From Ruminococcaceae bacterium UBA3220 (GTDB lineage: Bacteria > Bacillota > Clostridia > Oscillospirales > Acutalibacteraceae), in NCBI GenBank assembly GCA_002363095.1, contig DEWC01000073.1:1-20794 (forward strand): 20,794 bases of DNA, written 5' to 3'. This document shows positions 1-6,507 of the stretch, piece after piece. Made by a program: the position numbers and the translations under genes. The notes beneath the pieces were generated by a model, which made no database searches, had not been told where the DNA came from, and saw only the letters and a program-made list of their open reading frames with translations. Position 1 is the stretch's first letter; each line of letters opens with the position of its first letter.

Positions 1-2
1 AA

Positions 3-77
3 TCTTTACTTACAGACTGCCTTGAACTTAAAAGAATTCTTATTTCCTCTATTAACACCGCAAAGAATAACAATTAA
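3..77 (+). CDS. C-terminal tail of an unidentified gene entering from the left
   Basis: Frame 3 is open from the left edge to a TAA at 75-77 and reads as 24 residues (SLLTDCLELKRILISSI followed by NTAKNNN). The Leu/Ile-rich, helix-like segment with a polar Asn-rich end looks like a normal protein C-terminus. A strong plus-strand terminator starts 19 bases after the stop, which fits a gene ending here and converging on the sirtuin gene. The family cannot be told from so few residues. Frame 1 is also open to about 113, but it would run into the terminator stem, so I prefer frame 3. Confidence 0.45.
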   Translation, partial: SLLTDCLELKRILISSINTAKNNN

Positions 78-95
78 ATATCTTTTTTATATAGG

Positions 96-120
96 CGAGC
101 AGGCTTTGTGAGTCTGCTCG
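96..120 (+). terminator. Rho-independent terminator of the left-hand plus-strand gene
   Basis: Stem CGAGCAGGC / GTCTGCTCG (one G-T wobble) with a 7-base loop, followed on the plus strand by TTTTTCTTTT. The other direction has no T-run right after the stem, so it mainly terminates plus-strand transcription, although it also lies just downstream of the sirtuin stop. Confidence 0.8.
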
Positions 121-136
121 TTTTTCTTTTCAGCCT

Positions 137-880
137 TTACATTATCTTTACGGTTTCTGACAATACCTCACCTATTTTTTCTCTGAAAACGAGGGTCGCT
201 TTTGAATCGTAGGCGGTTTGTTCCCTATTTATCAGAACAATATTCTCACCGCCAAAGTATCTTATAAATCCCGCCGCGGGGTAAACGGCGAGCGATGTTC
301 CACCAATAATAAGCAGGTCTGCCGCGGAAATTGCAGATATTGCCGCCTCAATAACTGTTTCTTTCAACTGTTCTTCATACAGCACAACATCGGGTTTTAT
401 AACACTTCCGCATTTTCGGCAGCGAGGCACCTCCCCTTTCAAGGCTATAACATCCTCTGTCGGAAAGGCGGTCTTACATTTCGGACAATAATGCTTTTTT
501 GTGGTGCCGTGAAGCTCGATTACATTTTTGCTCCCTGCTTTTTGATGAAGCCCGTCAATATTCTGGGTTATAACCGCTTTGAGTTTTCCCGTTTTTTCAA
601 GTTGCGCCAAACAAATATGCGCTCTGTTAGGCTCGCTTTCGCAGGATAGAAAATAGTTATAATAAAAATCATAGAATATGTCCGGATGCGCCTCAAAAAA
701 GCTTCGGCTCAATATCGTTTCGGGCGATACATTATACTTTTTAACAGTGTTATAAAGCCCGTCCTCGCTTCTGTAATCTTTCAGTCCGCTTTCGGTTGAA
801 ACGCCGGCACCGCCGAAAAATACGATGTTTCGACTGTTGCTTATAAGTTTTGCAAAATCTGAAATCATTTGATTATTCAT
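137..880 (-). CDS. cobB: Sir2-family NAD-dependent protein deacylase (sirtuin)
   Basis: A sirtuin removes acyl groups from protein lysines, consuming NAD+ and releasing nicotinamide and O-acyl-ADP-ribose. The 247-residue protein has the full core set: the NAD-binding GGAGVSTESG near residue 24, then KDYRS, TQNIDGLH near 105, the catalytic His in ELHG at about 124, four zinc Cys in two CxxC pairs (about 132/135 and 154/157), GGTSLAVYPAAG near 193 and INRE near 218. The length matches single-domain bacterial sirtuins. The usual PDFR is KDYR here. An in-frame GTG at 889 lies inside the ribosome site AGGGTGGAG, so the ATG at 880 is the better start. It is a single-gene unit facing the plus-strand gene on its left. 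The family assignment is firm; the acyl preference is not readable. Confidence 0.95.
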   Translation of the reverse strand: MNNQMISDFAKLISNSRNIVFFGGAGVSTESGLKDYRSEDGLYNTVKKYNVSPETILSRSFFEAHPDIFYDFYYNYFLSCESEPNRAHICLAQLEKTGKLKAVITQNIDGLHQKAGSKNVIELHGTTKKHYCPKCKTAFPTEDVIALKGEVPRCRKCGSVIKPDVVLYEEQLKETVIEAAISAISAADLLIIGGTSLAVYPAAGFIRYFGGENIVLINREQTAYDSKATLVFREKIGEVLSETVKIM

Positions 881-896
881 ATACTCCACCCTTCTT

Positions 897-902
897 ATTA
901 TA
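897..902 (-). promoter_or_regulatory. Extended -10 element for the sirtuin gene
   Basis: Minus strand reads TGTTATAAT, an extended -10 (TG-N-TATAAT), just before the ribosome site. No good -35 is seen at 16-18 bases. The predicted start of transcription is near 890, giving a very short leader of about 10 bases. Confidence 0.55.
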
Positions 903-979
903 ACATCCGAAACACAATACCGCCATATTTTATCAGCATTTAATTACAATCACCCTGTTCAGGGCGTATTTAAGGACAA

Positions 980-1093
980 TTACTTTCCGCTTTTAAGGTT
1001 TTTCGGTTTTGCGCTTTTGCAGTAACAAACGGCGCAGTAATCGATTAAAACGCTGTTTAAAACGGCGGAAGTGTTAAAAAAGCCGCCCTCCAA
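980..1093 (-). other. Orphan Cys-rich short reading frame, possible repeat or gene relic
   Basis: The 283-base gap between the sirtuin and the SPFH operon holds a minus-strand frame that reads LEGGFFNTSAVLNS and then VLIDYCAVCYCKSAKPKNLK to a TAA at 980-982. It has no ATG, only a TTG at 1093 with no convincing ribosome site, and the frame is closed upstream by a TAA close to the terminator. The ordered composition (GGFFN, CAVCYC, a Lys-rich end) looks more protein-like than random spacer. It could be a decayed gene fragment, a member of a dispersed repeat, or chance. I do not recognise a function. Confidence 0.25.
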
Positions 1094-1119
1094 ACTGTTG
1101 GAATACGATTAAAGTTAAA

Positions 1120-1144
1120 ACTCTCTACCTTATCGGCAGAGAGT
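1120..1144 (-). terminator. Terminator of the ydjGHI-like operon
   Basis: Ten-base stem ACTCTCTACC / GGCAGAGAGT (one G-T wobble) with a 5-base loop, 29 bases past the stop of the SPFH gene. On the minus strand it is followed by TTTTAACTTT. On the plus strand it is followed by TTTTTTA, so it could work both ways. Confidence 0.8.
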
Positions 1145-1172
1145 TTTTTATACAATTAAGTTATTCTGTATT

Positions 1173-2369
1173 TTACGGTCTCGGTTTTCCGCAGTTTTGA
1201 CAGAATTTTCCGTTGTTGGTTGTACCGCATTCGCAAGCCCAAGATGTGTTATTAGGCTTTCCGCATTCACTACAGAATTTTCCGGTATTAACGGTGCCGC
1301 ATTCGCAGGTCCATCCGCCCTGTTGGGGCGCGGGGGCAGGCTGGTTTTGTTGCTGTTGTTGCTGACCCATGGCGTACAGGTTCTGCGTTCCCATTCCGCC
1401 TGCGGCGTTCATAGCCATTCCCATCCCCATAAATCCTGCCATAGCGCCGTTTTCATTGGCGGCTGCGGCGCGCATAGCGTCTGCCTGAGCACCGGTAAGG
1501 GTTGCGGCAGCCATTGTCGGGTCGCGAAGAATCGCAGCCTGTTGCGCCTTCTTAATAAGCTCGGCGTCCTCATCGGGCAGGGTAACGCTTCCAAGCGCTA
1601 CGGTAACTACTTTAAGACCGCGAAGTTCCTGCCATTTACTTGAAAGCGCCTCGTTCATAGCGTTTTCAAGTTCGGTATTGTGGGTTACAATCTGATTCGG
1701 ACGAAGCCCTAAATCCGAAAGCTTACCAAACGCCGGCTGAAGTGCGCTTATGAATTCGGTTTTAAGTTGGGTATCAATATTATCCCTTGTATATTCGCTT
1801 TCAACATTACCGCAAACGTTCGCATAGAAAAGCATCGGGTCGGCAATTTTATATGAATAAACGCCCGAAGCGCGAACGGCAACATCTATATCGAGGTTGA
1901 TGTTTTTATCAACAACACGGAACGGAATGGGATTAGGGGTGCCGAATTTATTATCAAGTATTTCTTTTGTGTTGAAATAATAAACCCTTTGGTCCTTTCC
2001 GGTATCTCCGCCAAAGGTAAAACGCCTTCCGATAGTCTTAAATGTTTCCTTAATGCTTGTTCCTAATTTTCCGGTAAAAATGCTCGGCTCGGTTGATTTA
2101 TCGTAAGTGTAATTACCGGGCTCGGCGCAAAGGTCGACCACCTTGCCCTGCTCAACGATTATCATACACTGCCCGTCGGCAACGGCAATACCCGAACCGT
2201 TGGATATTATGTTATCATTGCCTTTTGTGTTGGATGAGCGCGATGAGGTGCGCTTTTGTCCCTTTGTTACGAGAACATCGGCAGGCAAAGAATCACAATA
2301 GAAAAATTCTTTCCATTGGTCCGCTAAGGTTCCGCCTAATGCTCCAACGCCTGCTTTAATAAGTCCCAT
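1173..2369 (-). CDS. ydjI: SPFH-domain protein with tandem C-terminal zinc ribbons, YdjI-like
   Basis: This 398-residue protein has an SPFH/band-7-like region at about 25-265, with the FPFR-type strand appearing as PIPFRVVD and the closing VTVALGSVTLPDEDAELI. An Ala/Met/Gly-rich linker follows (about 285-335), then a Gln run at 336-341, and two zinc ribbons with the pattern CxC...CxxC (Cys 355/357/366/369 and 379/381/390/393). B. subtilis YdjI is an SPFH protein that works with PspA at the membrane. There is no N-terminal transmembrane helix here, so it probably binds membranes peripherally or through partners. The ribosome site GGAGGG is 6 bases before the ATG. It is the last gene of the operon, 41 bases after the TPM gene. 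The family is clear; the role is inferred from the B. subtilis operon. Confidence 0.85.
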   Translation of the reverse strand: MGLIKAGVGALGGTLADQWKEFFYCDSLPADVLVTKGQKRTSSRSSNTKGNDNIISNGSGIAVADGQCMIIVEQGKVVDLCAEPGNYTYDKSTEPSIFTGKLGTSIKETFKTIGRRFTFGGDTGKDQRVYYFNTKEILDNKFGTPNPIPFRVVDKNINLDIDVAVRASGVYSYKIADPMLFYANVCGNVESEYTRDNIDTQLKTEFISALQPAFGKLSDLGLRPNQIVTHNTELENAMNEALSSKWQELRGLKVVTVALGSVTLPDEDAELIKKAQQAAILRDPTMAAATLTGAQADAMRAAAANENGAMAGFMGMGMAMNAAGGMGTQNLYAMGQQQQQQNQPAPAPQQGGWTCECGTVNTGKFCSECGKPNNTSWACECGTTNNGKFCQNCGKPRP

Positions 2370-2410
2370 AAAAATCCCTCCGAATATTATTAATAATTAT
2401 TCTCAACAAA

Positions 2411-3205
2411 TTAAAGACTTCTTCCGCTCGAAGAATAACTTCCCGAGGAAGACGAACCGCTCGAAGAACCGCCCGAAGAGCCGCTCGATTCTTTACGCGG
2501 TGTTTTGGTAACGGTTGAATAAAGATAGTAGGTTCGCTTATCGCGGAGATTAAAACTTCCGCCGTCAAGATACTGATGCGCGTCAACCGGGGCTACAACC
2601 CGCATTTTCTTTTTGCAACTTGAAAGACGCATTCCGCCGACAACCGCACCTACAACGGCGCCAACAATAAGAGCTATCCAAACATTATCCCATTCGATAC
2701 GGTATTTAAGCGGCAATTTTTTACCGTTTTTATAAAACTGCCCGACCAATTTTATATGTTGCTTAAAGCCCTCGTAGTAGTCGCCCGATTTCATATCATC
2801 GTATATTATATCGTTGATTTTTTCCCGAACCTTGTCAGAAAAATCGTTTTGATACGAATTAAAGGCTATGGTGTAATAGTGTTTGTCATAAGGGTCAACA
2901 CTTAAAAACAGAATTACGCCTTCGAACTCACCGTATTCGCAGTAACCGTTATTGAACGGAAATTCGGTGGCATAGGTTTGCGCCGACATACCCTCAAGGT
3001 CATCACAGGTTATCAGCAGATATTCAATATCATACTTTTCGGCAACCGTGTTCGCACGGTCGGTCAAATCTTCAAACTGAGTTTCGGTGAAAATACCGGC
3101 ATTATCTACAACACGGGGAAGCCCTTCGTCGGTTTCGGCATTTACGGGAATAAAAAGCATTAAAGAAAACAGAACACAAAGAAAAACGGTTATAATCTTT
3201 TTCAT
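2411..3205 (-). CDS. ydjH: Secreted/membrane TPM-domain protein, YdjH-like
   Basis: The 264-residue product begins with a signal peptide (MKKIITVFLCVLFSLMLF, cut near VNA-ET), followed by a TPM (TLP18.3/Psb32/MOLO-1) domain at about 30-155 with LPRVVDNAGIFTE at its start, and one membrane helix near 176-192 (WIALIVGAVVGAVVGG). It ends in a Ser/Gly-rich tail typical of the YgcG/YdjH group. The TPM domain should be outside the cell and the Ser-rich tail inside. The ATG at 3205 is preferred over the in-frame GTG at 3214, because that GTG is part of the ribosome site GGGGTGG. The gene starts two bases after the stop of the upstream zinc-ribbon gene, so translation is probably coupled. TPM domains have been linked to phosphatase or chaperone-like roles; the exact job here is unknown. 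Confidence 0.8.
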   Translation of the reverse strand: MKKIITVFLCVLFSLMLFIPVNAETDEGLPRVVDNAGIFTETQFEDLTDRANTVAEKYDIEYLLITCDDLEGMSAQTYATEFPFNNGYCEYGEFEGVILFLSVDPYDKHYYTIAFNSYQNDFSDKVREKINDIIYDDMKSGDYYEGFKQHIKLVGQFYKNGKKLPLKYRIEWDNVWIALIVGAVVGAVVGGMRLSSCKKKMRVVAPVDAHQYLDGGSFNLRDKRTYYLYSTVTKTPRKESSGSSGGSSSGSSSSGSYSSSGRSL

Positions 3206-3207
3206 AC

Positions 3208-4290
3208 TTACCACCCCATAACAAAATATGCGATGATCCCGGCAATCGCCGCGGCACCCGCAAAGAAACTGCCGAACTGAATAAATGATTTAAACTTGCT
3301 TATCGGCAACTCGCCTACTACTTTACCCGTTTGACCGTTTACGGCAAAGCGGTAGTTTTGTTCCTTATAACTGAGGTTTAAAAGATAAACCGGCAAAAGA
3401 GCATACTTGACAGAAGGGTCAACAAGGCTGAAATTTGAACTCTTAATACTAGCCGTATCAAATTCCGAAGCACAGTCCAAGAATACCTGACGGGCGCTTG
3501 TTTCCATACGGTCGGAAGCGCGGGGCAGACTTTCGTCCGGGTCCTCGTCAAAACGGTCTGCCAAAAATCCCGAAAGGAACGCCGGGTTAAACTCTTTAAG
3601 CGAGGAATAGTCAAACGGTTCAAGAGCATCCATAAGGTCGTCATCCATCTTTTCGCTTCCGTCAACCGGAATTTTCGAAAACTTCATTGCACCGTCAACC
3701 GTTACAAGATAATGTTGTGTTTCGGTGTAGTTATACTTTGAATCGGAATAGTATCTTATGTTTTTTGCGTTTATATTTGCGTTTCCGTCTATTCGGGAAT
3801 CAAAAAGCCAAAAAGGAACATAAACGCCGGTTATTTTACTCAATTTATGATTTGAGGCAAAATCTTTCGGCAAAAGGACTTTACCCTTGAAGTGATTTTT
3901 AACCGCCTGCATCGCGGCATTTTTGTCAATCTCGAAAGGAATTATCGCATTCGGTTTTACCGAACCGGAAAGCTGATCGTTTAAAATAAGCTCGTTATCG
4001 CAATACGGACAATGTGTCGCGGCGGCGGTACCGTCGGTTTCAATGGCGGCTCCGCAGAATTTACATACATAAACGGCGGTGTTTTCAAGCTTTTCCGCAC
4101 CGGCGGAAAATTCCTTTTTATAATCACCCCAGTCAAAGCCTTTGCCTTCGGTTTCGGCTTCGGCAAATTTTTGAACCGCTTCGATGTCAAATTCGTTAGA
4201 ACAAGCCGCACAAACGAGTTTGCCGTTCGGATTGTATGTAAGCGGCGAACCGCAGGCAGGGCATTTATAAGACACTGTTGTATCAGTCAC
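3208..4290 (-). CDS. ydjG: Tail-anchored double zinc-ribbon protein, YdjG-like
   Basis: The product has about 360 residues. It starts with a TFIIB-like zinc ribbon (Cys 10/13 and 27/30: YKCPACGS, LVCAACSNEF), then a second one (Cys 76/79 and 94/97: CKFCG, CPYCDNE). A central soluble domain with VYVPFWLFDS and YLLNLSYKEQNYRFAVNG follows, and a single C-terminal helix (FFAGAAAIAGIIAYFVM) anchors it in the membrane. B. subtilis YdjG has the same plan and acts with YdjH in the PspA system. Start choice: GGGGGAG lies 8 bases before a GTG at 4290 and 5 bases before an in-frame TTG at 4293; I prefer the GTG. It is the first gene of the operon, directly behind its own promoter. No pspA gene is next to it. 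Confidence 0.8.
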   Translation of the reverse strand: MTDTTVSYKCPACGSPLTYNPNGKLVCAACSNEFDIEAVQKFAEAETEGKGFDWGDYKKEFSAGAEKLENTAVYVCKFCGAAIETDGTAAATHCPYCDNELILNDQLSGSVKPNAIIPFEIDKNAAMQAVKNHFKGKVLLPKDFASNHKLSKITGVYVPFWLFDSRIDGNANINAKNIRYYSDSKYNYTETQHYLVTVDGAMKFSKIPVDGSEKMDDDLMDALEPFDYSSLKEFNPAFLSGFLADRFDEDPDESLPRASDRMETSARQVFLDCASEFDTASIKSSNFSLVDPSVKYALLPVYLLNLSYKEQNYRFAVNGQTGKVVGELPISKFKSFIQFGSFFAGAAAIAGIIAYFVMGW

Positions 4291-4324
4291 CAATATAACT
4301 CCCCCTTATTTATATTACGATATG

Positions 4325-4353
4325 ATTATACCATTCGAAGCGGAAAATAGCAA
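4325..4353 (-). promoter_or_regulatory. Promoter of the ydjGHI-like operon
   Basis: TTGCTA (-35), 17-base spacer, TATAAT (-10) with an extended TGG in front. It looks like a housekeeping sigma promoter rather than the SigW type that drives the B. subtilis operon. Confidence 0.65.
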
Positions 4354-4360
4354 CATAAAA

Positions 4361-4396
4361 AACGGCAACACCGCAAATGTGCAAAATGTTGCCGTT
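4361..4396 (-). terminator. Terminator of the PNPOx-phosphatase operon
   Basis: Perfect stem AACGGCAACA / TGTTGCCGTT with a 16-base loop, extended by A/T pairs on both sides. It lies 51 bases past the phosphatase stop. T-runs follow in both directions, so it also insulates the promoter next to it. Confidence 0.75.
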
Positions 4397-4447
4397 TTTT
4401 ATTTGTTTTATCTCATTGTAATTGAAATAAAGAAGCGTAAGTTAAGC

Positions 4448-5899
4448 CTATCCCTCATACTTAAAGCTAAGCATTGTAAGGTCGTCGAACTGCTCGTTTT
4501 TATCAACAAACCCGTCTACAGCCGATTTTACATTCTTTATCGTTTGCTCCGAAGTTTCATTGTTATTGTCGTTCAGGGCGGCGAGCAAACGCTCGGCACC
4601 GAACATTTCGCCTTTTCCGTTTTCCGCTTCGGGCACGCCGTCGGTATATACGAACAGCGAAGAGCCGGGCTCTAAATCAATTTCGTAATCCTTATATTTA
4701 ATTCCTTCCATACCGCCTATTACAAAACCGTGTTTGTCCTTGAAAAACTCGTATTCTCCGTTCGGGCTTTTTATAACGGGGTATTCGTGTCCCGCGTTTG
4801 AGGCAACCATTTTTCCTGTGGATATTTCTAAGATTCCGAGCCAGACGGTTACGAACATTTCCTCGCGGTTGTTAGAACAAATAAGGGCGTTGGTATCGGT
4901 AAGTATCTGTCCGGGGGGTTTACCCATCATTGCGTTATCGGCTATAATTATTTTTGCCGCCATCATAAACAGCGCCGCCGGAACGCCTTTGCCCGAAACA
5001 TCAGCCATTACCATACAAAGGTGGTCGTCGTCGATAAGAAAGAAATCGTAAAAATCGCCGCCGACCTCTTTTGCCGGGGTCATAGAGGCGTAAATATCAA
5101 ACTCTTTCCTTTCGGGGAAGGGCGGGAAAACATTCGGAAGCATATCCTCCTGAATTCTCGTTGCAAGGTTAAGTTCATATTCGAGGCGTGCGCTTTTTAT
5201 ATCCTTTTCATGCTGGGTTACCACCATATTCCTGCCGCGCCTCGCAATGTTGCAGCTTATTACCGATACTATTGAAAACATAAGCCATTTAGGCAGATAG
5301 TCGAAAAGCAGGGTGTTTTTTATCAACATTCCGTCGGTTGCTCCGGCATTTTTTATAGCGTCGCCCAAAAAGCCGCCGGTGGCGACCATTTTTGTTCCTT
5401 CTTCGAATGTTACGATATTAAGATTTATAAAGCCGTGGGTAGCGCCCCAATATGCCGAACAGAAAAAAACAACCGTTGTCAAAAACGATGTAAAGAGCGT
5501 AAGGCGCCGTGAAAAATAGCGGCAAGTGAAAACGACGGGGATTACCATAAGAATTGCCGCCTTATGTGTAAGCATACTGTCAAGTCTTGCGTAAACGAAA
5601 ACAAGCCCGATTATAAGCAGGTGTTTAAGCCACCATGCGTCGTGTTTAACAATAAGGCAGATTGTTACCAGAATTGCAATCTCAACCAGCGCCTGAACCG
5701 AAGGGTAAAAAACCGATTCCCACGAAAGAGGAAATATACCAAAGGCGGTTAAAAGCATAATCAGCCCTAATATTATTCCGCTGTTGAAAAGAATTATGGC
5801 GCCGAGTTTATTAGCCTGAATTTCGGTTTCGTGAAACATTTCATCGGGAGTGAGTTTTTGACGGATTTTCCCGAGAATTGAAGTTTTATTTTCTTTCAT
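4448..5899 (-). CDS. Membrane SpoIIE/RsbU-type PP2C serine phosphatase
   Basis: The protein has 483 residues. About six membrane helices occupy residues 33-215, followed by a short helical linker (about 225-250) and a SpoIIE-type PPM phosphatase domain at about 255-480. The Mn/Mg-binding acidic residues are in place: GGDFYD (280-285), MADVSGKG (D300), YTDGVPEAEN (D420) and DDLTML (472-476). Enzymes of this type dephosphorylate anti-anti-sigma (STAS) proteins and so release a sigma factor in response to a signal sensed by the N-terminal part. No STAS, anti-sigma or sigma gene is near, so its target lies elsewhere. The ATG follows AAGGGTG by 4 bases. It starts 18 bases after the PNPOx-fold gene and is probably co-transcribed with it. 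The membrane sensor has no recognisable named domain. Confidence 0.88.
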   Translation of the reverse strand: MKENKTSILGKIRQKLTPDEMFHETEIQANKLGAIILFNSGIILGLIMLLTAFGIFPLSWESVFYPSVQALVEIAILVTICLIVKHDAWWLKHLLIIGLVFVYARLDSMLTHKAAILMVIPVVFTCRYFSRRLTLFTSFLTTVVFFCSAYWGATHGFINLNIVTFEEGTKMVATGGFLGDAIKNAGATDGMLIKNTLLFDYLPKWLMFSIVSVISCNIARRGRNMVVTQHEKDIKSARLEYELNLATRIQEDMLPNVFPPFPERKEFDIYASMTPAKEVGGDFYDFFLIDDDHLCMVMADVSGKGVPAALFMMAAKIIIADNAMMGKPPGQILTDTNALICSNNREEMFVTVWLGILEISTGKMVASNAGHEYPVIKSPNGEYEFFKDKHGFVIGGMEGIKYKDYEIDLEPGSSLFVYTDGVPEAENGKGEMFGAERLLAALNDNNNETSEQTIKNVKSAVDGFVDKNEQFDDLTMLSFKYEG

Positions 5900-5917
5900 A
5901 ATACACCCTTCTTGTTA

Positions 5918-6310
5918 TTAAAACTCAACCGTTTCGGGTGCTGATGTAAATGAGTAGAAGGTCGCGACAGCGTTTTTAAAATAAAAAACCTCGGTATTGC
6001 CGTCATTCTCGTCATACATTCCGCGAAGCTCGGGATAGGCGTCGAGCATTGATTTTTTTGCCTCAAAGCGGTCATCAAGCACAAGCTCGCCCGCAACTCG
6101 AAGCCATCTGCCGTCCTTAAAGGCGCATATCTCAACATTCGGGTTTTCGATTATCTGTTTCGAAACGGACTTTATCTTTCCCGTTTGGATATAAAGTTTG
6201 CCTTCAAAAATATTTACGGTGCCGAATGGTCTTACACGTGGCTTATTGCCGTCAACCGTAGCAAGATAATATGTTTCGGCCTGCTTTAAAAAATCATAAA
6301 CTCTTTTCAT
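5918..6310 (-). CDS. Pyridoxamine 5'-phosphate oxidase-fold flavin-binding protein
   Basis: A 130-residue split-barrel protein of the PNPOx-like superfamily. Typical signs are the start MKRVYDFLKQAETYYLATVD, the strand PRVRPFGTVNIFEGKLYIQT, SVSKQIIENPNVEICAF, and WLRVAGELVLDD. The family includes FMN- or F420-binding reductases such as NimA-like nitroreductases; the substrate cannot be told here. The frame is open further upstream to about 6451, but that extension runs through a terminator stem and the promoter. The ATG at 6310 has GGGAG 7 bases before it and lies downstream of a clear -10, so it is the real start. It heads an operon with the SpoIIE-type phosphatase. Confidence 0.85.
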   Translation of the reverse strand: MKRVYDFLKQAETYYLATVDGNKPRVRPFGTVNIFEGKLYIQTGKIKSVSKQIIENPNVEICAFKDGRWLRVAGELVLDDRFEAKKSMLDAYPELRGMYDENDGNTEVFYFKNAVATFYSFTSAPETVEF

Positions 6311-6340
6311 TTTTTTCTCCCTGATTATAATAATATAAAC

Positions 6341-6369
6341 ATTATACCATATAAACAGCCAAATAAAAA
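6341..6369 (-). promoter_or_regulatory. Promoter of the PNPOx-phosphatase operon
   Basis: Consensus TATAAT at 6341-6346 with an extended TGG in front, and a weak -35 (TTTTTA) 17 bases upstream. The predicted leader is about 25 bases. Confidence 0.6.
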
Positions 6370-6387
6370 GCGGTTTTTTATAAAAAG

Positions 6388-6410
6388 CCCGCAGGGGGTC
6401 GCCCTGCGGG
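6388..6410 (-). terminator. Terminator of the CDF-alcohol dehydrogenase operon
   Basis: GC-rich 9-base stem CCCGCAGGG / CCCTGCGGG with a 5-base loop, followed on the minus strand by CTTTTTAT. It lies about 98 bases past the dehydrogenase stop. Confidence 0.8.
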
Positions 6411-6507
6411 TGGTGGCTTCGCAGTCCTTGACTATCCGCCAAGTCCTTCAAATATCTTATATTTTCCTTTATACTTTACAACAGTATATATATGGGATTT
6501 TGTTTAT

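Noticed and set aside
951..964. CCCTG-TT-CAGGG inverted repeat in the sirtuin upstream gap
   Set aside because: A two-base loop cannot form a hairpin, and it is too short and isolated to call an operator.
1197..1643. Plus-strand frame over the zinc-ribbon end of the SPFH gene
   Set aside because: The Leu and Ser runs come from the Gln- and Ala-coding repeats read backwards; the minus-strand protein explains the sequence.
6311..6451. Longer N-terminus for the PNPOx-fold protein
   Set aside because: It would translate through a terminator stem and through the promoter, and the family begins at the MKRVYDF position.
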